A stretch of DNA of 64,000 nucleotides from NCBI RefSeq assembly GCF_003697915.1, contig NZ_RCVN01000004.1, positions 1 to 64,000 of the forward strand, given 5' to 3'. Of this stretch, positions 34,501 to 41,902 are shown one piece after another. The notes beneath the pieces are model-generated. The model saw only the letters and a list, made by a program, of their open reading frames with translations. It searched no databases and was not told the origin of the DNA. How positions within the stretch are numbered: the stretch's first letter is position 1; each line of letters opens with the position of its first letter. Both the position numbers and the translations under genes were made by a program. This DNA is from Staphylococcus pseudoxylosus (GTDB lineage: Bacteria; Bacillota; Bacilli; Staphylococcales; Staphylococcaceae).

Positions 34501-37448
34501 CGTTTTTCTTTATGCGCTACTCTATAAATACCTAAAATTTGATTATTAATTCTTTGAGCTTCTTTTGATTCTTTTTTGTTACTACTTTTAGTGGTTTCAA
34601 GTATTTTGGCTTCTTCTGATTTAGTTAAACCGTTTGTTCTATTGAAAATCTTTTGTAAGCCTTTAACTTCACTATCATGACGTTTATCAAGCTGTTTAGT
34701 TACTTCTTCATTGATATTTCCATAAAGTGAAGTAATTTGATGTAACTGTTTATCTCCAATTTTTGAATGACTAATACGAATTTCTTCAAGTTTTGTTTTT
34801 GCTTTTTCAGATAAATTATTATAAGAACCTAAAGCCTTTTTAGTACCCTTAGATACTTTTCCAGCAAAAACATCTGTCGTATCTGATGCTTTAGAAACAG
34901 CTTTATGCAAGCCATCAAACCCTACTTTAATTCCTTTGAAAAGTGCGCCGTCTTGCAAACCTCTAGCCATATCATTTTTTAGCCATTCCCATTGCCCTGA
35001 TATTTCTTTAGTCATTTTACCTACCCAAGAAAAATCAATACTCTTACCTACTTGATTTACAATTTTACCCATATCAGAAAAGCCTTGCTTAAACCAATCA
35101 ATCTTTTGATACGCTACTCCGAAAATGGTAGTTATTATTGTTAGTGGAATAGTTAATTTACCTAATATACCACCGGTTAACTTAACAGCTTTCCCTAGTT
35201 TACCGTAACGCCCAGTAGTCGTAGATAAAACATTACCTAACTTACCAAACATGCCTTGTTGACCTTTAGTAGCTTTTCCTGTGGTAACTAAAGAGCCTGC
35301 CGCTGCTTTATTAGCTCCAGCATTAACAGTTGCTTCAGCTGTATTAATCGCCATTTGTCTATTTAAACTAGCATAGCCTTTTGCTGCACTGCCAACGGCT
35401 CTTAATAACAAACCTACTCCTAGTACAACAGGACCCGTTGCAGCAGCAACTAAACCTAAAGCAATAGATATGCCTTTTATAGGTTTTGGCATTTTGGTGA
35501 ATGACTCTGCCCACTGTCCGAATTTTTTAGTAATACCAACAACAACTGGCGCAATAACATTACCAATATCTTTACCTAATGCGAATAATTGATTCTTAAA
35601 TATTTGTAATTGTGAGCCCATCGTTTTATAACGAGTTTTCGCTTCATTAGTTAGTGCATTATTTTCCTTCCAACCTTTAGAACCAGTTCTTAATGCTTTA
35701 TCTAGTACAGTGTGGTTATTAGACAGTCTACGAATTGTATCAGCTTCACGAATCCCTTTAATGCCTACACTATCTAAAGCTTTCAATACGCCTTCAGTGT
35801 TGCTTAAGCCTTTAACAAATGCAGACAAAGCTTTAGTAGGGTTTGCTTCCCAAGTTTCTGCAAATTCTTTACCTGTCATTCCTGCCGTTTTACCGAAATT
35901 GTCTAAAGTTTCTCCACCTTCAGCAGTTGCTTTAGTCATTTTATTGAAAATTTGGGTCATAGCAGTACCACCAGCTTCTGCTTCAATACCAACAGAACTC
36001 ATTGCAGCACTTATACTCATAATTTGATCTGCACTAAAACCAGCTTGTGAACCCGCACCTGCTAATCTTTGACCCATTTCTACAATTTCTTTTTCGGTAG
36101 TTGCAGTTGTATTACCTAAAGCTACAACACTTGCGCCTAATCTATCAACTTTATCTATTGGCATTCCTGCAGCATTGGCAAATCTTGCAAATTCTGTAGC
36201 TGCTTCCTCTGAAGTTAGATTAGTCGCAACAGACATATCAAGCATCGTTTTAGTAAAATCTGTAATCTCTGATTTTTTAACACCTAATTGTCCTGCCGCT
36301 TCAGCTACTCCAGCAATTTCAGTTGCAGCAAAAGGCATTTGTTTAGACATTCCAGTAATTTCATCGCTCATTTTGTTTAATTCTGCACCCGATAAGTTGG
36401 TGGTTTTTGCTACTCCTGCTAAGGCTTGTTCGTAATCAACTGCTGCTTTAACAGATGCCCCAAAACCAGCAACAATAGGTGTCGTAACTCCAATTGACAT
36501 TGAACGCCCAACTGAAGTCATGCCATGTCCTATTTTGCCAAACTTCTCAGACATAGTATCTAAATGATTTGCAGTTTTAGTAAACTGACTATTTGCAATT
36601 AATTGCTCCTTATTAAACGACTTCATTTCTTTTGAAGTTCTATCGATAGACTTTTGCAAATTGTTCATTGAAGTTCGTTCATCGTTTACTTTTTTCTGCG
36701 CATTAGTTAAATTTTGACCATGATTTTTAATAGTAGAATTAAGGTTGTTGTATTCTTTTTCTGTTTGTTTTAACTCTGTATTAGTCTTATCGTAAGTATC
36801 TTTCACTTTTTTATTCGTTGAAACTAAAGAGTCATTTTGCTTTCTTAATTTTTTTACTTGAGCATCTTCATCTTTATACTTTTGTACTAATTCTTTATGT
36901 TTTTGGGATTGTTTCTGTGTAGCATCAGCAGCTCTTTTTAGTTGTGCAGTAGTAGCTTGATTTGAATTTTTTAAATCTTTTTCAGCTTGTCTTAATTGTT
37001 TTAATTTTTGATAGGCTTTTTCTTTTTGCTCTGTCGTTCGTTTATACTGAGATTGAGATTTTTTTAATTCTGCATTAGAGGATTTAACCGCGTCATTTGA
37101 TTTATCAAGTGCGGCTTTTTCTTTTTTAGTCGCGTCTGCTAAAGACTTATAAGCTTTTTCTACGCCACTTACAGTTTGCTTAGCTTTTGTATAATTAGCA
37201 TTTAAATCTTTAAGCTCTTGTTCTGCTTGATTGAACATTTGCTTTTGGATTTTCATTTTATTGTTAAGTCCATCTATTCTCGTTTGATACTTTTTCATAG
37301 ACTGCTCTGACTTTTCAAACGCAGATAAATTAGACTTCAATTCGCTATTAGCTAGACCTAACTGTCTTTTTAATCCTTTAAATCCTTCTTCTACTTGTGA
37401 GTTATCTATGGTGTTACGTATCGTTACACCCTTAATATTTTCGCTCAT
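31575..37448 (-). CDS. Tape measure protein with M23 and transglycosylase domains
   Basis: Giant tail protein of 1957 residues. The first 300 are a long coiled coil rich in Lys/Gln/Glu, followed by the TP901-type core (YEQALAGVAKTTNLSGAELNKM), a hydrophobic stretch (about 650-780), helical repeats containing KWWNKIG or KWWGKTK units (about 1170-1290), and two wall-degrading domains: an M23 zinc endopeptidase (HYGMDFGMPTG ... HLSKQIARQGQRIKAGQLIGKSG ... HLHFQ, about 1640-1740) and a lytic-transglycosylase-like domain (LRQINTESTGNPKAVG, about 1770-1860). It sets tail length and helps DNA entry by local wall digestion. Confidence 0.95.
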   Translation of the reverse strand: MSENIKGVTIRNTIDNSQVEEGFKGLKRQLGLANSELKSNLSAFEKSEQSMKKYQTRIDGLNNKMKIQKQMFNQAEQELKDLNANYTKAKQTVSGVEKAYKSLADATKKEKAALDKSNDAVKSSNAELKKSQSQYKRTTEQKEKAYQKLKQLRQAEKDLKNSNQATTAQLKRAADATQKQSQKHKELVQKYKDEDAQVKKLRKQNDSLVSTNKKVKDTYDKTNTELKQTEKEYNNLNSTIKNHGQNLTNAQKKVNDERTSMNNLQKSIDRTSKEMKSFNKEQLIANSQFTKTANHLDTMSEKFGKIGHGMTSVGRSMSIGVTTPIVAGFGASVKAAVDYEQALAGVAKTTNLSGAELNKMSDEITGMSKQMPFAATEIAGVAEAAGQLGVKKSEITDFTKTMLDMSVATNLTSEEAATEFARFANAAGMPIDKVDRLGASVVALGNTTATTEKEIVEMGQRLAGAGSQAGFSADQIMSISAAMSSVGIEAEAGGTAMTQIFNKMTKATAEGGETLDNFGKTAGMTGKEFAETWEANPTKALSAFVKGLSNTEGVLKALDSVGIKGIREADTIRRLSNNHTVLDKALRTGSKGWKENNALTNEAKTRYKTMGSQLQIFKNQLFALGKDIGNVIAPVVVGITKKFGQWAESFTKMPKPIKGISIALGLVAAATGPVVLGVGLLLRAVGSAAKGYASLNRQMAINTAEATVNAGANKAAAGSLVTTGKATKGQQGMFGKLGNVLSTTTGRYGKLGKAVKLTGGILGKLTIPLTIITTIFGVAYQKIDWFKQGFSDMGKIVNQVGKSIDFSWVGKMTKEISGQWEWLKNDMARGLQDGALFKGIKVGFDGLHKAVSKASDTTDVFAGKVSKGTKKALGSYNNLSEKAKTKLEEIRISHSKIGDKQLHQITSLYGNINEEVTKQLDKRHDSEVKGLQKIFNRTNGLTKSEEAKILETTKSSNKKESKEAQRINNQILGIYRVAHKEKRSLNKKENAKVAELQRNLDKTVVKSLSKGEVEQKAILERMKQNKGKLSMQAASNVIKESAKERDTTIKDAKKKYKDTVAEAVKQRDETDTLSKSQADKVIKDAKKQYDESKGKAKKQHKDVVDQAQKQNKGVKKNIDSQTGHVKSQWEIMKDSSIGGAKKIAKNVGKWFKETHQSANKFWNKIGKKVGDKSRDAYDSAKKWWGKTKANTVNNSKDSHKGTSKWWNKIGSKVSGKSKDVFGSVKKWWSKTKSNTINNSKDSHGGTSKWWNKIGDKISSKSKSSFNSAKKWFGKMKDSTGDRLSDMWGKAKDIFGKISGEGEDKSKKTHGSWKGWLGKTLDWIKNIKKDFGKAASDLGKSVANKAIDGLNGMIGGINKISKAITDKTLIKPITPLSTGTYNGASVATDSEGGLKQSTLAVVNDKGSGNAPGGGVQEVIEKADGSLHAPQGRNVVVSLDPGDKVHSATDTKRYQDMGLLPRFHGGTKKKKKDDPLGNMIADKFSDVAGGFKEGASKTAHGIKKKTEDGLEKTSEMAKKGAAWLGDKIGDVWDYVSNPKKLVNKVMESMGIDFGKGANATVGMAKGAYSKLKTSLADKVKSMFEKFGGEGDASWLFKHDIWQKFGNYTGGLTFNGGKHYGMDFGMPTGTNVYAVKGGIADKVWTDFGGGNSVQIKTAANEWNWYMHLSKQIARQGQRIKAGQLIGKSGATGNFVRGAHLHFQLMRGGHPGNDTAVNPEKWLHSLEGKGGANSGPKAVQAWRPEVMKALGLAGLPQTAAYANAWLRQINTESTGNPKAVGPGSSEGNPKGLVQVKPGTFNAFKLSGHGNIFNGLDNLIAGMRYAKATYGGRMLRQIGVGGSYANGGMITKHQIAEIGEGNKAEMVIPLTKRNRAVQLIEQAMKYVGMDTSNTNVTVNNDNSTVEKLLKQLVRVNDQNNKLTQTIISLLGNQKQGYPKDAANVISQILGENMRMASYSQGG

Positions 37449-37462
37449 TCTTTTCCTCCTTT

Positions 37463-38022
37463 CTAGCTTCCAAATAATTGTTTAAGCGCTGAACCAGTTA
37501 TTACTTCGTTCTGTTTCTGTTCTTCTTTTTCTTCACCTTTTTCAATTATCATTCGGCATAAAGTTTCATATGGCTGTCGTTTGACTTCATCAATTGTCCA
37601 TCCATATTCACGCATACAAAATTGCATGATAGAATCTACATTTTTTCTAAACTCATCAAAAGAGATTACTTTCCCGATTCTTCTTCATCGTCATCTGGGA
37701 ATTCTTCTGGTGAAATTTTAGAAAAGATGTCCTTACAAACATCATCTAACTCAGCGGATTTAACACCTTTTAGAATTTGTTCCTCAGAAATATTAAATAA
37801 CGATGCCAAAAATTCAGTTCTGATTCTTATAGCTTTTACTTGTGTCATCGTTTCTGCTTGAATTTCATTTTTGAAATCATCTTGCATTTGTGCGAAATCT
37901 AATTTATCTTGGACTGTTAGCTCACTTTCTCTTGTGTGAACTTCTACCTTGTTTGTTTCTGGGTTAATTAATCTAATTTCTATTTTTTTCGTCATTTTTG
38001 TAATCTCCTTTGATAATTTCAT
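37463..38022 (-). CDS. Tail assembly chaperone GT (made by -1 frameshift)
   Basis: Fusion product expected when ribosomes slip back one base at GGGAAAG (37669-37675, minus). The 118-residue G part is then extended by 68 residues beginning VISFDEFRKNVDSIMQF and ending SALKQLFGS. The T part has no ribosome site or start codon of its own, so it must be reached by frameshifting. In lambda and many siphoviruses the minor GT form bridges tape measure and tail tube. The T extension is conserved-looking (MREYGWTIDEVKRQPYETL). Confidence 0.88.
37666..38022 (-). CDS. Tail assembly chaperone G (unshifted form)
   Basis: Protein of 118 residues: KKIEIRLINPETNKVEVHTRESELTVQDKL, a helical middle (FAQMQDDFKNEIQ) and an acidic end PEEFPDDDEEESGK that coincides with the slip site. 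It is the abundant form; it probably coats the tape measure during tail assembly. A start at codon 10 (MTKKIEI) is possible, but the upstream ATG at 38022 also lies near a purine-rich tract. Confidence 0.85.
   Translation of the reverse strand: MKLSKEITKMTKKIEIRLINPETNKVEVHTRESELTVQDKLDFAQMQDDFKNEIQAETMTQVKAIRIRTEFLASLFNISEEQILKGVKSAELDDVCKDIFSKISPEEFPDDDEEESGK
37669..37675 (-). other. -1 frameshift heptamer GGGAAAG
   Basis: In the zero frame the codons are GGA-AAG-TAA; the sequence G-GGA-AAG fits the X-XXY-YYZ rule and is the same heptamer used by phage lambda for G/GT. The stop follows immediately, which should favour pausing. Confidence 0.88.
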
Positions 38023-38058
38023 AAATAAAAAAGAGGGCGTTTAGCCCTCTATAACTTC

Positions 38059-38526
38059 TTATACTTCTGGTTCTGCTACTGCATTAACCGTAATAACAGA
38101 CTTATCTGTTTTACTTCCATCCTGTGTTTTAACAGTGATTGTAGCCTCGCCTTCTGTTACACCCTCTACATTGCCATCAGTTGTTACCGTAGCGATATTT
38201 TCATCAGAAGAACTATAGTCAACATCTTTATTAGTTGCTGTTGATGGTGCTACTGAGCTAGAAAGTTTAGTTGTACTTCCAACTTCAACACTTACTGTTT
38301 TAGGCGTAATAGTTACACCTGTTACAGAAATAGGTTTTGTTTTAAAAGCAGGTACTTCTATTTTTTCTGATTCTCCATGTTCATTTTGTCGAGCAACTTG
38401 ATATGTTCCCGATGGGTATTCAGTATTTGCTTCTAAACTATCTATAGTTACAGTAGCTTCCCCCTGTTCATATGGTGCACTGCTGACCAATGAACCGCCT
38501 TGATATACATTTAATGTATCAGCCAT
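38059..38526 (-). CDS. Ig/Fn3-like phage surface protein
   Basis: Protein of 155 residues with two beta-sandwich modules: an Fn3-like part (DTLNVYQGGSLVSSAPYEQGEATVTID...SGTYQVARQNEHGESEKIEVPAF, about 3-62) and a BIG2-like domain (VTGVTITPKTVSVEVGSTTKL...NIATVTTDGNVEGVTEGEATITV, about 68-148). Such domains decorate tails or capsids and bind carbohydrate weakly. Its start lies in the same frame as, and 33 bases beyond, the end of the +1 extension of the tail tube gene. Confidence 0.82.
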   Translation of the reverse strand: MADTLNVYQGGSLVSSAPYEQGEATVTIDSLEANTEYPSGTYQVARQNEHGESEKIEVPAFKTKPISVTGVTITPKTVSVEVGSTTKLSSSVAPSTATNKDVDYSSSDENIATVTTDGNVEGVTEGEATITVKTQDGSKTDKSVITVNAVAEPEV

Positions 38527-38559
38527 ATTTTCACCTTCTTATTTAAAATTTGAAAGCCC

Positions 38560-38626
38560 CTATTCTGCTGAAATAGATGCAGATTTACTGTTTGCAGCTA
38601 TTTCAACGTTTTGGGGAGCCTTAGGG
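38560..38626 (-). other. +1 frameshift site and C-terminal tag of the tail protein
   Basis: At CCC-TAA (38626-38621) a +1 slip continues as KAPQNVEIAANSKSASISAE and stops at TAG (38562-38560). No ribosome site explains this conserved frame otherwise. The tag shares 13 of 20 residues and the 15-base block CCCCAAAACGTTGAA with the tag after the capsid gene. Listeria phage PSA is the known precedent for paired +1 shifts in these two genes. Confidence 0.78.
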
Positions 38627-39208
38627 TGTTTCTTGTTCTTCAGTAGATCCAGGGAAAACTAACGCAAGGAAAGCTTCTGCTCCTTCTTCTCCCTCATGGT
38701 AACCAACTGCTCTTGATTTACCACCAATTGTACGGTTCATCCAATCACCTGTAAGTTTAGTTGCTTCTGGCGCTTCAGCTTTTTCTGCAGCTGTTTTAAA
38801 TTCAACTTGATCTAAACTGAAAGTACCTTTTACTAATGCACAATAGATTGGATTACCATTAGCGTCTTCTGATTCTCCGACTGCTGCAACGTATGGTGCA
38901 CGAGTATCGTCTCCAACCCATGATGTACCATTTTCATCTTTTTCACGTCCTAATACTGAATCTAAATCTTCAGTTGGAATGTTAAATAAATCTGTGTCTG
39001 ACTTAACTTCATTAGTACCTTGTTTTTTCATCCAAACACGTTTATTAGAAGCCCACATATCTACCATTTCTGGTGCTAAACCAGTGATATTCATGTTGAC
39101 CGTACCACCTTTGTCGTCTTCCCAAGTCATTCTTTTGATAATTTTTTCTGCTTTGTCATCAAAAATACCTACATGTAATTTTTTAAATCCTACTGTTGCT
39201 GAACCCAT
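38621..39208 (-). CDS. Major tail tube protein
   Basis: Protein of 195 residues of the phi13/TP901-type major tail protein group: GFKKLHVGIFDDKAEKI, GTVNMNITGLAPEMVDMWASNKRVW and a conserved C-terminal KSRAVGYHEGEEGAEAFLALVFPGS. Six-fold rings of it form the tail tube. The frame ends ...ETP at CCC-TAA; slipping +1 there gives a 20-residue extension (38560-38626). It is followed by the Ig-like gene. Confidence 0.9.
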   Translation of the reverse strand: MGSATVGFKKLHVGIFDDKAEKIIKRMTWEDDKGGTVNMNITGLAPEMVDMWASNKRVWMKKQGTNEVKSDTDLFNIPTEDLDSVLGREKDENGTSWVGDDTRAPYVAAVGESEDANGNPIYCALVKGTFSLDQVEFKTAAEKAEAPEATKLTGDWMNRTIGGKSRAVGYHEGEEGAEAFLALVFPGSTEEQETP

Positions 39209-39247
39209 TTAAATTCCTCCTATTTTAGGGCATAAAAAAGAACGTAT

Positions 39248-39643
39248 CTATTCGACACGTTCACCCTTGTAATATTTATTTTTTGGTATGCCTTCATACC
39301 TTCTTGATTTGATATACCTTTTTGTTTCTTTAAAATATGCATCTAATAAGCTTGAAGATTGGTAAAATCCATAATCTTTAAGCAAGAAACGAATTCGCTT
39401 TGTTATATCGATAGTTAATTGATCTTTATAGGTTTCTACATCGACTTGTACTGTGAAAGTTTCAGATAGAAATTTGTTTGAAGCAAATGAACTTGGGCTA
39501 TCTACAACTGGCGAAAGAATAATGAAAGGTTTTGTTGTATCTGCATTTTCACTTGCTTCATAAAAATATATCCTATTTGAAATATGGGTATTAATCATTT
39601 CATCTTTTATAATTATTTCTCTAATGTAGGTGAGTATATTCAT
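39248..39643 (-). CDS. Tail completion/terminator protein
   Basis: Protein of 131 residues located between the HK97-gp10-like gene and the major tail protein, the place of the tail terminator. The pattern NRIYFYEASENADTTKPFIILSPVVDSPSSFASN...FTVQVDVETYKDQL fits the DUF3168-like/SPP1 gp17-like group that caps the tail and joins it to the head. It overlaps the upstream gene by 4 bases. Confidence 0.78.
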   Translation of the reverse strand: MNILTYIREIIIKDEMINTHISNRIYFYEASENADTTKPFIILSPVVDSPSSFASNKFLSETFTVQVDVETYKDQLTIDITKRIRFLLKDYGFYQSSSLLDAYFKETKRYIKSRRYEGIPKNKYYKGERVE

Positions 39644-40047
39644 AGGCCTTTCCTCAATTCATCAACTACAATTTTCCTGTATCTTGCTTGGCTTGCTTGT
39701 AATGTTTTCTCAATGACACCAAATCCTCTAGGTATTACTTTTTTACCATTACGATCATAGCCATGTTCATTTAAATGTATAAGCCTATACCTATCTTTAG
39801 GACCTACCCATTCAATAACCACAGTTCTTTGTCTATCTCTAGCATCTGTGAAGGGTTTTGTTCGCGTCATTTCATCAATTGAAGCACCTGTATCTTTAAA
39901 CGCTTTAAAATGTGACTTCATTTCATTTAGCATATAATCAGAAGCTTCAGTTAAAGCTTTATCGCTTTTTATTCTCATTGCTTTTACACCAAATCGTTTT
40001 TCTAATTGGTTTTCTAACTCTTTTAACCCTTTAATTTCCACACCCAT
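39640..40047 (-). CDS. HK97 gp10-like head-tail joining protein
   Basis: Protein of 135 residues: EIKGLKELENQLEKRFG opening, KALTEASDYMLNEMKSHFKAFKDTGA and the terminal GVIEKTLQASQARYRKIVVDEL, all typical of the HK97 gp10 family (neck/tail completion). It overlaps the head-closure gene by one base and the tail terminator by four, so translation is coupled. Confidence 0.87.
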   Translation of the reverse strand: MGVEIKGLKELENQLEKRFGVKAMRIKSDKALTEASDYMLNEMKSHFKAFKDTGASIDEMTRTKPFTDARDRQRTVVIEWVGPKDRYRLIHLNEHGYDRNGKKVIPRGFGVIEKTLQASQARYRKIVVDELRKGL

Positions 40048-40400
40048 TATTTTTCACCCAATACTAATGTGATGAATCCACGTTCTGGTGTATCAAGTCT
40101 TACTTCATGTACATTGAATAAAGGGTTTTCTAGCCTAAAATCTTCTACAAAAACGATATGTCTATTATTAGGTGTAAAAGACTGATAAGCATCTCTTATA
40201 ACCATACTCAAACCTTGCATAGATTCGTTGACACCTAGAATTTCTCTATCTTTCATTGAGGGGTTATAAGTTTCGGCATAGCATCGATGAACTTCAACTT
40301 CTTCTACATCATCTGGATAGGGTCCTTCGTTTTTATATCGGTAAAATATAACGGGTGTACGTAAGTCTCCTGATTGTACTTTCTTACTTTTGTATCTCAT
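40047..40400 (-). CDS. Head-tail adaptor / head closure protein
   Basis: About 117 residues from the ATG at 40400 (MRYKSKKVQSGDLRTPVIFY). A longer in-frame extension upstream to 40505 is hydrophobic, overlaps the connector gene and lacks a ribosome site, so I reject it. The pattern SGDLRTPVIFYRY...VEVHRCYAETYNPSMKDREI...RHIVFVEDFRLENPLFNVHEVR fits the SPP1 gp16/phage_H_T_join family that seals the head after packaging. Confidence 0.85.
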   Translation of the reverse strand: MRYKSKKVQSGDLRTPVIFYRYKNEGPYPDDVEEVEVHRCYAETYNPSMKDREILGVNESMQGLSMVIRDAYQSFTPNNRHIVFVEDFRLENPLFNVHEVRLDTPERGFITLVLGEK

Positions 40401-40680
40401 CGGCGCCAAAATCCTCACCACCATATATTTTATTAGCAAGTCCAAAATCAAGAAGTAATGTAGAAAAGTTTTTATGAAAAAATTGCAGTTGTTCGTTATA
40501 AACATATCTGGAACGTTCCATCACTAACTCTTGCCCTATTGGATTTTGCTCTAAATCGAAGTCGCCACAGATAGATTGAATCGCTATATAAGATTTTTGT
40601 AAAATCTGTTTTAATGATTCATCTTCAGAACTGTGAAATATGTGCATACGCTGCTTGAACTCTTTTAATAATCCGTCCAT
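40384..40680 (-). CDS. Head-tail connector (gp6-like) protein
   Basis: Helical protein of 98 residues from the ATG at 40680 (MDGLLKEFKQRMHIFHSSEDESLKQILQ), with GGGGTG at the right distance; a GTG at 40689 is less likely. The helical SSEDESLKQILQKSYIAIQSICG start is typical of gp6-like connectors that form a ring under the portal. The start lies 12 bases after the end of the capsid +1 extension. Confidence 0.83.
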   Translation of the reverse strand: MDGLLKEFKQRMHIFHSSEDESLKQILQKSYIAIQSICGDFDLEQNPIGQELVMERSRYVYNEQLQFFHKNFSTLLLDFGLANKIYGGEDFGADEIQK

Positions 40681-40691
40681 TTTCCACACCC

Positions 40692-40758
40692 CTAATCCGC
40701 TGTAATTGAAGCTGATTTTGCATTAGCTATCACTTCAACGTTTTGGGGTTTACTAGGG
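40692..40758 (-). other. +1 frameshift site and C-terminal tag of the capsid protein
   Basis: At CCC-TAG (40758-40753) a +1 slip continues as SKPQNVEVIANAKSASITAD and stops at TAG (40694-40692). The tag is the same length as, and 13 of 20 residues identical to, the tag on the tail tube protein. Proline CCC before a stop codon is a known +1 shift context (phage PSA). Confidence 0.78.
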
Positions 40759-41877
40759 AGAATCTTCTTCCGAATTAATATTTAAATCATATACTGCTGC
40801 TACTTTATCATCTTTAGCTTTACCATAAGCAAATTGCTTAGCAGTGTATAAATCCATATCTTCAATAGCTAAAGTTTGGTCGAATTTTTGTAAATTAATA
40901 CCACCAGCTAAATAACCATCGTAACGGCCTTTAACGTATGTTAAAACTTTTCCAGCAGTTTGTGCTACAGATTCTATTACATTCAAGTTGAATGGTAATG
41001 CTGTAACATATACGCCGTTAGCATTTAAATGCGTATACTGTGCTTGAATATCAAAAGCATCAGAAGGGTTAACTATCATAGTTACATTACCTTTAACTGC
41101 AACTGATTTACCTTTTTCATCTGTTGAGTGGTTTTTAAAAACTTTTGTTAACTCAAGTACAGTAGTTCGTGGGTCTTTAAATGTTAAAGTTCCTAATGAT
41201 TCTTTTTCTGGATACACACCGCCTGTTACTGATACACCTTCTTGAACTTGACGACTCAAACCAATTGGTTGTTCTTTACCAGTACCGTTTAAAAATGCCG
41301 CTTCAAGTGCTACAGCAAATGCCTCTTCAATTTGTAGACGAACAAAACGCTCTACCCATGCTGGACCAAAGTCTTTTAAATCTTTTGGTAATACCACAAA
41401 GGCTGTCAATTTGTTTTGGATTGCAGTTTCTTCACTGAACGCTGCATCTAATTGACCTTTGATTTCTCCAAAGATTTTACCCCATACGGCTACGCCACTT
41501 GTTTCAGATTTTAAGAATTTAAGACGTAATCCTGCATTCTTAATACCTAAATCAGCTAATAATGGATGTTCTGTAGTTAAGTTTTCAAAGATACGATCAA
41601 TCGTTTCTTCTGGTAGTAACTTTTCTTCTTTATATCCAACTTCTGTGTTAATTTCATTAAAGAATTGGCGTTGTTCAGCAGTTAATTTACTTTCTGCTGT
41701 AGGTAAACTAGAAACTCTTTCTGCTTCTGCTTGCGCTTGTGCTTTTGATTCCTCAAATAGTTCATTAATCATTTTGCCATATAATTCGGCTTGTGCTTTT
41801 TCGTCTTCGCCATTTTGTATCGCATTTAAGAATTCCTGACGTGCTGTTTTAAAATCATCTGATAATTGTATAGTCAT
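40753..41877 (-). CDS. Major capsid protein (HK97 fold)
   Basis: Protein of 374 residues. The N-terminal 95 or so are charged and helical (EFLNAIQNGEDEKAQAELYGKMINELFEES), acting as an internal scaffold (delta domain) expected to be removed by the ClpP-like protease encoded upstream. The shell domain shows LLPEETIDRIFENLTTEHPLL, AFAVALEAAFLNGTGKEQPIG and KGRYDGYLAGGINLQKFDQ, typical of phage HK97-family capsids. It ends ...EEDSP at CCC-TAG and can be extended by +1 frameshift. Confidence 0.94.
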   Translation of the reverse strand: MTIQLSDDFKTARQEFLNAIQNGEDEKAQAELYGKMINELFEESKAQAQAEAERVSSLPTAESKLTAEQRQFFNEINTEVGYKEEKLLPEETIDRIFENLTTEHPLLADLGIKNAGLRLKFLKSETSGVAVWGKIFGEIKGQLDAAFSEETAIQNKLTAFVVLPKDLKDFGPAWVERFVRLQIEEAFAVALEAAFLNGTGKEQPIGLSRQVQEGVSVTGGVYPEKESLGTLTFKDPRTTVLELTKVFKNHSTDEKGKSVAVKGNVTMIVNPSDAFDIQAQYTHLNANGVYVTALPFNLNVIESVAQTAGKVLTYVKGRYDGYLAGGINLQKFDQTLAIEDMDLYTAKQFAYGKAKDDKVAAVYDLNINSEEDSP

Positions 41878-41902
41878 TTAGATGACCCTCCTTATTTTTG
41901 TA

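Noticed and set aside
38527..38559. Stop-codon readthrough joining the tail tag to the Ig-like protein
   Set aside because: After the TAG a second in-frame stop (TAA) lies in the 33-base gap, and the Ig-like gene has its own ribosome site.
40401..40505. N-terminal extension of the head closure protein
   Set aside because: Hydrophobic, overlaps the connector gene in another frame and has no ribosome site; the start at 40400 fits the family.
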